A stretch of DNA of 64,000 nt, from contig OX439127.1 in NCBI GenBank assembly GCA_949318235.1, forward strand, positions 5,026,436 through 5,090,435. The letters are read 5' to 3'. Source of the DNA: Ecdyonurus torrentis. Taxonomy: Eukaryota > Arthropoda > Insecta > Ephemeroptera > Heptageniidae. Every line of letters begins with the position of its first letter. The first letter of the stretch is position 1. Under the pieces are notes generated by a model. It was not told the origin of the DNA. It saw only the letters and a list, made by a program, of their open reading frames with translations, and ran no database searches. This document shows, piece after piece, positions 56,908 to 64,000 of the stretch. The translations under genes and the position numbers were made by a program.

Positions 56908-57523
56908 AAAGAGTAAGTCTGATGCTGTTTTATAATGTTGTGTCTTTGACGTAGTGTGAGAACGTGAGATGCTAGGCACATCGTATTTTATTTTGACACT
57001 ATACCTCCATCCCTTTAACGTCTACTTTTTAACTAGCTCAAGCTAGAATATTTGATCCCTAGTCCCAATTTACTATTTAAATTAGAGAATTTTCGCGTTT
57101 TATTAATTTTCAATTCAACGTGCTCTAATCTCTACCAACTATTTTATAATTTTTTTTTTTTTTTTTTTTTTTTTAAACTTATTAACATTACATACATAAT
57201 AATATATGCCCACTCCCAGTCAGTTAAAAGATGCGGCTATCTAAAATTCACAATTTGCTCCCCTACTTTTTTAATGCCATTTGAAAAGCCAATGGTAGAA
57301 ACTTTAATGTTAAAAATCTCAGCTTCCACGCGATATCAGCTAAGAGAGAAAAGGTAATGAAAGTGACATAAAGAGTCCCTATGCTAGCATGTATGTCTCC
57401 ATCAAGATTAAATGAAATAAAACAATTTAATAGTCACAGATATATCGTATGAAGAGCTAAATTTAGGCATGACTATGTCTGGGCTACACTTACACCTACC
57501 TAACCTAACTTAGATGTACTTAC

Positions 57524-57649
57524 TATGGCAGGGTCCTCCAGAGGTATCTCTACATCTTTGTCTGTCTCAACAACACGCTGACACGACATCCTCCCAAATG
57601 CAGGAGTTTCTCTCTCAGGATGTCTCCAGCCACAAACCTGCCACATCAC
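57524..57649 (-). pseudogene. ATP6V0A: V-ATPase V0 subunit a exon, degenerate
   Basis: Acceptor AATTTTGCAG, donor GTAAGTACA. One frame is open throughout and contains 'ETPAFGRMSCQRVV' and 'DVEIPLEDPAI'; the start reads 'FVAGDILRE' in another frame. This corresponds to the family's 'FVAG.I.RE..PAFERMLWR ... EIE.PLEDP' segment, immediately N-terminal to exon 55347-55790. The core 'LWRVCRGNVFLR' is shortened and changed, so the exon is decayed. Confidence 0.75.
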
Positions 57650-58350
57650 CTGCAAAATTCAAAAATAATAATAATATCACATCAGTATTAGTATTATCGT
57701 ACCTTTCTGAAAAAAGGAAAGAAAGAAAAAAAGAAGAAAAAAAAAAAGAAATAAGAAAAGACAAAAATACATGGTAACTAACAATTGCAATGAACATTTT
57801 TATATGTTAGCCATTTTACTATAGCATGCAATAAGAATGTTTAAATTTATTTTAAATTGACTAATATAAAGGAACAACTGTTTTGAGTCCGACTTCAAGA
57901 TATTTTATTTTACTCACATCTGTTTCAGTTTCGATGTCTGCTTTTATATGTAGAAAGTAAACGGATGTGACCGAAATCACTTCAGTCAGCCTCAAAACTG
58001 ATATTGTTCCTTTATCAGTCCATATTATAGTTTAATTGTCCATTGCAAGCCATGATTCATTACATTTCAGTAAGTTGCAGTTTTTGTTGATGGAGGACTT
58101 AAAGTTCAACTGAGCAACTAGTTTTTTTTTTTTTTTTTTTTTTTCCCCTCTTTCCAACTTTTGAGTGTATTCAAATTTCAAATACTGTTTGAGCCAGTAT
58201 GGTTGAGAGAGAGCTTATACATATATGAGAGGTAGGTAGGTAACTGTGTATAATCTTAATGTATAGCCCGCGAGATAAGCTAGCCTTGCGAGGGAACAAG
58301 ACAAAGGACACGCCCCTCTATTGTGAGAGTAAAAAAATATATGCCCGAAT
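57650..58350. other. Noncoding stretch
   Basis: A/G-rich low complexity (57715-57770) and a T-run (58122-58144). Further 5' V-ATPase exons were not found. Confidence 0.55.
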
Positions 58351-58352
58351 TA

Positions 58353-58980
58353 CCAGCACTGGCCTTACTTACCACAGTAGAAGTTGTATGGAGAGGTCAA
58401 AGTCTCATATGGCAGTTTTTTGTTATAATCAAAGAAAAGAGGATAGGAGAAACCAACAAGCGCCTTACCACGAGGTCCGTAGCTTAGTGAAAATCTTGAT
58501 GGCACAGTTACACAAATATTTACAATTTTTAGACTACGCTCTAAGCAACTGAAGAAGAGCAGGGCTGCCCTCAAAACGTCTAAAACTTGTAAATATTTGT
58601 GTAACCTGTGTCATCAAGATTTTCACCAAGCTACAGACCTCATCGTCGTGGTATAAGGCGCTTAATTGTTGGTTTCTCCTATCCTCTTTTCTTTGATTAT
58701 CAATTCAAACCCAAATGGTTTTATAACCAGCCTAATTAATTACATATTTTGTTATATTTTCATTTCATATAACTGAAAACTTTCATCATTATATTAATCA
58801 TACCGGTACCCTCTACTGATAATATTATAATGATGATAATATCATTAACATATATGACAAAAGCTCTCAGTTATGAAGTGAACCTTAATATTGTAATAAC
58901 AATACTTTGCTACATATATGAGACTTCCACCTGATCTCCATTACAACTTCTACTGTGGTAAGTACGGCCAGTGTTGGTAA
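58353..58980. mobile_element. Nested fold-back related to 18186-18722
   Basis: Outer arms 'CACAGTAGAAGTTGTATGGA' (58373) and its inverse near 58945; a second, inner fold-back at about 58434-58700 with 'GAGGATAGGAGAAACCAAC' arms and a 'ACACAAATATTTACAA' centre. An element appears to be inserted within another of the same general type. Confidence 0.75.
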
Positions 58981-59135
58981 ATCTATCCTTTTTCAGTCAT
59001 TTTCTTACGTACGTAGCCAATGTTATTGAGTGATCTAACATGGAGTTTGACTTTAACATGAAAGTATACACCCTATTATTATTATATGGAGTCAATATTC
59101 TATATAGGGGCATATGGACTTTGCTTAGTACTCAC

Positions 59136-59245
59136 AGGTTGCATGATGTTTGTTCTACGCGAGCTCTCATGATGATTGGCATTGGCAAGCAACATAGCAG
59201 ATCGAGCTATCTCCACCAGCAGCTTATATTCTGTAGTCGTCCTCC
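59136..59245 (-). other. Candidate exon, protein not recognised
   Basis: Minus strand between a good acceptor (TATGTGTGACACAG) and a good donor (GTGAGTACT): 110 bp open in the frame 'TTTEYKLLVEIARSAMLLAN' followed by 'ESSRRTNIMQP'. The composition looks protein-coding. I cannot name the family; it could belong to the V-ATPase locus or a further gene. Confidence 0.4.
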
Positions 59246-59299
59246 CTGTGTCACACATAAACATATAGGTATCAGGCATCATGAAGTACCATTGAGTAT

Positions 59300-61565
59300 A
59301 GGGTAAAATTGCTTTTTATATACTACATATTAAACGGGTTAGGGTTTAGGTATAGTTTTTATATAAGAATAGTCAATGCACTTATTTGACGTACATGCAT
59401 GATCAAATAACATTTTCTTACCAATATGTGCACCGTTCGGGTGGTTTTGGTGAACATAAAAAGTATCTGCTTGGTACACAGATCTGTTATTTTACAGAAT
59501 TTTCACAAGTTTTTCCAAATTTATCGGTGAGCATGACCACGCCCACGTTATCTACACCAAACTCAGTCCAAACTTAGATTCGTATATCTGTAAATTGGTA
59601 CGTGCACCTAACTTCGATGCGAATAACGCGATGTAACGGCAACAAGATCCCTGCTTGCCGTTGCCGTGTTGCCGTTCTCTGTGCGAGGTCAGAACTATAT
59701 TTTTGTTACCATGTGAACAGAAAGTTCTAGGAGGTACAGCTGTTTTAGCCCCCTGAAATTATGCAACATGGGTTGCCTAGATTTAAGGTTCATATTCATA
59801 GTGATACCTCCTGATATAGTCTGTTATCCAAACAAATTATTTTATTGATTTTTTTTAAATTGGTAGTATTTTCCACCTGAAATATTTTTCACACATAATA
59901 ATTATGTCTAAAAAAAAAAAAAAAAAAAGAAAGAAAGAAAGAAAAAAAAAAAGAAAAAAGAAAGAAAACAGTAAATATTATTATGCATATATTTTTATAT
60001 ATATATTTTTTGAACAATATGTAAAATACAAAATTTAATAATGTTTCATTGTTACATAAGCATATTTTTTAATTAATGAATATTTGCTCCCACTTTAAAA
60101 ATGACTTCATCATGGTTGATATGATAACTTATACCGACCATGACATCATTTTTCAATTTTTCACCTCAAATCAATAAAAAATAAAAATACTCAATGAACT
60201 CAAAAACAAGAAACAAGCATATCAATCACGATTTAGGACCTTTTTTTTTTTTTTTTTGCTCATTTAACTTATTTTGCCCGTTTAAAACACTATATACAAT
60301 ATTTTTGAGAGCATTGATGCTGTATAAATAATGTGAAATTAGTATCTCAAGCATGTAAGAAAAATAACAATAACAAAAAAGTAACCGATTTTCCAAAGAA
60401 AATTGCCTGAAACAAAAGTTTGTCCAATGCTCTGCAATGTAGTTCACTACTCCAGTATGGCCTCCAAGCGCATTAATTATGACGTCAAGCGGATACACCC
60501 TTTGGCTTTGTTTATCGATTAACTGCATAGCAACCGCGCGGATACAATTCCTTTATCGATTACTTGAAAGTTACCTGATAATTTTAATAAATTTAAGGGT
60601 AAGCCAAGGTGAGAGATATAGAGCATAATTTACATATTTAAGTATGGAATATCTTTTGAACCGAGAGTACCTCAATTATGTTACTCAGAAAACGCAATAA
60701 ATTAGTTTTCTTTTGCTTTTTATTATTTTTTTTTCACAGAACATTATTGTATTGATTTTAATGCTCCCGGGAAATCAGCAATACTGCGGGATGTGACTAA
60801 AAAAAATTTAAAGAATTTTAAATCAAAAATTTTGAACAGAATACATTAGGATATAATTATATATCTTCAAAAATACAAAAAAAATAAGGGTGCGGTTGTA
60901 CCATATATTTTATGCTAGATTATTAATTATGATTGTTTGAAGTTTTAGTTTCACACAACAGTCTATGTTAATTTTAATATAATTATTTTCTTTCTTATGT
61001 GATGGTCACAGGTTCTGAAAATTTTATAAAATATGTTACTATTTATAACTTTAAAATAGCATCATAAAGTTTTGAAGTTTTGTTTTTAAATTTTGAGATA
61101 CAAGTCATCTGAATAAAACACTTAAAACTTCAAAAAAAACTGTGCAATACAAGTTGCAAAGTTTACTATAGTTACTCCTAACAAATAATTAAATATTTCA
61201 TTCATGCATTTTGTATTAATTAATATTTATTGGCTAATTTTATACTGGCTTGGGCTTGTATGAAAATTGCTTTTTTATTTCAGGTAAATATATATATATA
61301 TATATATATATAAATATATATAATATATATTATAACGTGTATGCGCTTTGACGCCATACTGGAGTAATGAATAACAATGCTCAGCATAGCAGAAACTGCA
61401 TTTTTAGATATCTTCTTTGGGGAATCAGTTAACTTTTTTTATTTTATTTTTCTTACTACTATTATAACGTACAGTCAGGGTCGGACTGGTCATTTAAGTT
61501 GGTCAGGAATTCCTGACCGGGCCCCCCTGGTCTGGGGGCCCTTTGCTCGCTAATAAACAAAAATG

Positions 61566-61599
<34 letters not shown>

Positions 61600-62500
61600 G
61601 AGAAGAAGAAGAAGAAAGTTGAAAGGAACAGAGTTAAAAAAAAAAATAATTTAAAATTCCATCAAATTACACACATACTTATTATTTGTTTCACATCTTA
61701 AATTAAAGCGCTCATGAATAATACGTGAATGGTGTAATTACGATTTATTATTTATTATATTTACTTATTTCATTGCACAAGAACTATATTATGAACTATT
61801 CTCTTATCTCAAACACCTTCAGAAACCTAGGTTAATTTATTTTCCAGTATTCAGCTTTTAAGATTTTTTTTTTTTATCTACTAGTCATTACAAAGTATAA
61901 TTATGCAAAATTGACTGAAATATTTTATTCATATACGAAAAAATATTAACGATCGTGTCGCAAAAAAAAAAAAAAAAAAGAAAAAGAAAAAGAAAAAGAA
62001 AAAGAAAAGAAAAGAGAGAGAGAGATTATATAGTGGAAGAAAAAATATTAAGCTGTTAACTATTACAGAACAAAGAGGAATACCAAGAAATTTTAAGGGG
62101 TAGTTTTCATAAAAACATTATATATAAAACTAAAACAGAACACAATGTCCTAAATCGATAAATATGTGAATTTTTTAATTTTTAGTTCATTAAGTATTTT
62201 TAATTAATTTTTAAAAGACGCAATGACCTCACAGTGATAGTCAGCTTTTTCCTATGCCCAGACAATTTAAAGTTATAAAACATAACATCATTTTTCAATT
62301 TTCTAAAATTCGGGACAATGTTCTCTTTTAGAATATAATTATTTTTTTATTTTATTTTTTTTAGATTCGAATTCCTTATTGATGCTGGCTATAATTTAAT
62401 TAAAAATAAATAAATAAAGTTATGGTTTATATTTAAAGATTAAGCTGCATGGATCCAAACAAATTTCAAAGTATCATAAAATATCTTTGCTATAAGTTTT
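59300..62500. other. Repeat-rich intergenic stretch
   Basis: Contains dispersed repeats (59640-59830, 60240-60510, 60845-61140, 61335-61430), (TA)n at 61289-61330, A-rich runs (59912-59950, 61566-61595, 61962-62010) and one hAT terminus at 61476. No gene recognised. Confidence 0.55.
61476..61489 (+). repeat. Solitary hAT terminus
   Basis: CAGGGTCGGACTGG, the same end as the V-ATPase MITE, followed by 'CAGGAATTCCTGACCGGGCC'. No matching right end is seen in the window. Confidence 0.6.
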
Positions 62501-62513
62501 GCATGTGATACTA

Positions 62514-63706
62514 CAGGGTGTTTTTTTAAAAGCGCGCATTTTAAAACGCAAATTAAAATATGAAGAAATAAAATAAAATTAACTTTTTATATATCATTTT
62601 ATAGCCAAGACATAGACATTTTTAAAACTGTTCTTAGAAATAAAATTGAGTGGCCGGTTTTCTTGCACCGAGCGTCAACGTAAAATGTGCTATTTTTTTT
62701 TTTTTTTTCCAAACGTATTTTTTCTACAAAAATGATCAGAAATTTGCTTTTTTAACTATCCTTTATTGACAATTAATGGAGTCTGTTGTCATAAATAAGA
62801 TACCTATAGCACTCTAAACATGTTCTGTGATAAAAATAGAAGGATGGGGCCACATTGTTATCAGGGTTAAGGTAAAAACATTTGAGTCAAGCATTGCTAA
62901 ATTTGCCAACATTTTCTCTAATTCGAGATTTTTTTATAATGATTTAACGAAATTTTTAGTTTCTCTATAATGGCTTATAGCACTCACAGTTTTCTTTCAA
63001 ATCTAAAAGTAATGTTTGGTTTAAGTATTAAAAAAAATTCAACATGAAGGCTTCATTAAATTCAAGATGCAAAGAATTAATGAATTCAGCAAAAAACAAA
63101 TGAAATGTGCGGATTTGCATGTGGACCAACTTTTAAAGAAAGAGATGCAAATTAAAAATTTCCGATCTTTAAACTGAAATGTTTAAGGTTTTAATAATTA
63201 TCAAACCAAACCAGTTTGTAAGAATTGACAGAAAATGATAGTTACAAACAATGTTATGAAAATTAAAATTCATACAAAATCGATAAAAAAAAAAAAAAAA
63301 AAAACTTTGATTTAAGAGAATTTTTTAAAGCAAATTTAGCCATGTTTAACGCAAAAATTTTCACCTCAAGCCTGATACCCCATCCTTCTATTTTTATCAC
63401 AGAACATGTTTAGAGTGCTATAGGTATCTTATTTATGACAACAGACTCCATTAATTGTCAATAAAGGATAGTTAAAAAAGCAAATTTCTGATCATTTTTG
63501 TAGAAAAAAATACGTTTTGAAAAAAATAGCACATTTTTACGTTGACGCTCGGTGCAAGAAAACCGGCCACTCAATTTTATTTCTAAGAACAATTTTAAAA
63601 ATGTCTATGTCTTGGCTACAAAATTATATATAAAAAGTTAATTTTATTTTATTTCTTCATATTTTAATTTGCGTTTAAAAATGCGCGCTTTTAAAAAAAC
63701 ACCCTG
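62514..63706. mobile_element. 1.19 kb long-TIR DNA element, TA-flanked
   Basis: Arms of about 340 bp (62514-62850 and 63378-63706) are near-perfect inverses, beginning CAGGGTGTTTTTTTAAAAG and including 'GTGGCCGGTTTTCTTGCACC', 'GGAGTCTGTTGTCATAAAT' and 'AACATGTTCTGTGATAAAAA'. TA lies on both sides (62512-62513, 63707-63708). The centre has no transposase frame. Confidence 0.9.
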
Positions 63707-64000
63707 TATATAATTATTTCAAAAATAAAAGTTGCACACATTTGAATTTATGTTGATTAATAAAATAAAATATTATACGTTACAATTTTATGTAAATTTA
63801 AGTAAAATATATGACATTCACTAAATTAATAGATAGTATTTCGTTCTTATATATTTTTTGTTTGTTTTTTACTCTTTCATTGTTTAACTTATTTCTTTAC
63901 AGAAAAAACTGAAAAAATTATAAATTTTTTTTTGCAAAACAAATATTTAATAAAAGCACCCTTTTTAAGTGATTTTTTCCTCAAAAAAGGGGCGTGTCTT

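Overview
This is a window of a large, AT-rich, repeat-dense animal nuclear genome. The recognisable proteins are animal-wide, and the V-ATPase a and UBR box fragments look most like arthropod versions, so an arthropod is likely; a crustacean is possible but cannot be fixed from sequence alone. Genes are split by introns with GT..AG borders, and most of the 64 kb is transposable-element debris: MITEs with TA, TTAA or 8-bp target duplications, fold-back elements, tRNA- and 5S-derived SINE-like pieces, LINE remnants and microsatellites.

Layout. 1-2.5 kb: AT-rich, microsatellites. 2.6-6.9 kb, minus strand: one apparently intact four-exon BTB/POZ gene (205 aa), with a 2.47 kb fold-back element in its first intron. 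7-13 kb: tRNA-like fragments, a TIR element, a short tandem repeat. 13.3-26.0 kb, plus strand: broken pieces of a second BTB-BACK gene (BTB exon 13.26 kb; two BACK exon copies at 21.4 and 25.8 kb, each damaged differently), with LINE remnants and a decayed SMC1 exon between them. 26.7-38.4 kb, plus: exons of UBR4 (N-recognin, UBR box at 32.2 kb), but the central half of the usual protein is absent and two exons carry frameshifts. 38.8-42.1 kb: a segmental duplicate of 21.9-25.76 kb. 42.1-43.1 kb, plus: CSN6 (COP9 signalosome subunit 6) exons. 46.1-47.6 kb: an array of palindromic ~107-bp repeats. 50-52.4 kb: nested MITEs. 53.7-57.6 kb, minus: a decayed V-ATPase V0 subunit a locus, one exon expanded by a coding minisatellite and another interrupted by a hAT MITE. 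57.7-64 kb: repeats, one candidate exon, and a long-TIR element.

Most interesting content. The window holds four textbook hammerhead self-cleaving ribozyme motifs: two in tandem (minus) in a 1,585-bp insertion at 22.77-24.35 kb, one (plus) in a partly inverted copy of the same element at 56.28-57.18 kb, and one of different sequence (plus) at 28.15 kb in a 2.6 kb long-inverted-repeat element. All three host elements are flanked by 13-14 bp direct repeats that look like target-site duplications, and the first has an unoccupied allele-like site in the segmental duplicate. They resemble non-autonomous Penelope-like/retrozyme elements; no reverse transcriptase was found in them.

The genes do not form a functional cluster. 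Fragments of at least five unrelated conserved genes lie side by side with frameshifts, an in-frame stop and large internal gaps. Either this is a graveyard of duplicated gene pieces, or part of the assembly is chimeric or carries indel errors; the sequence alone does not decide.
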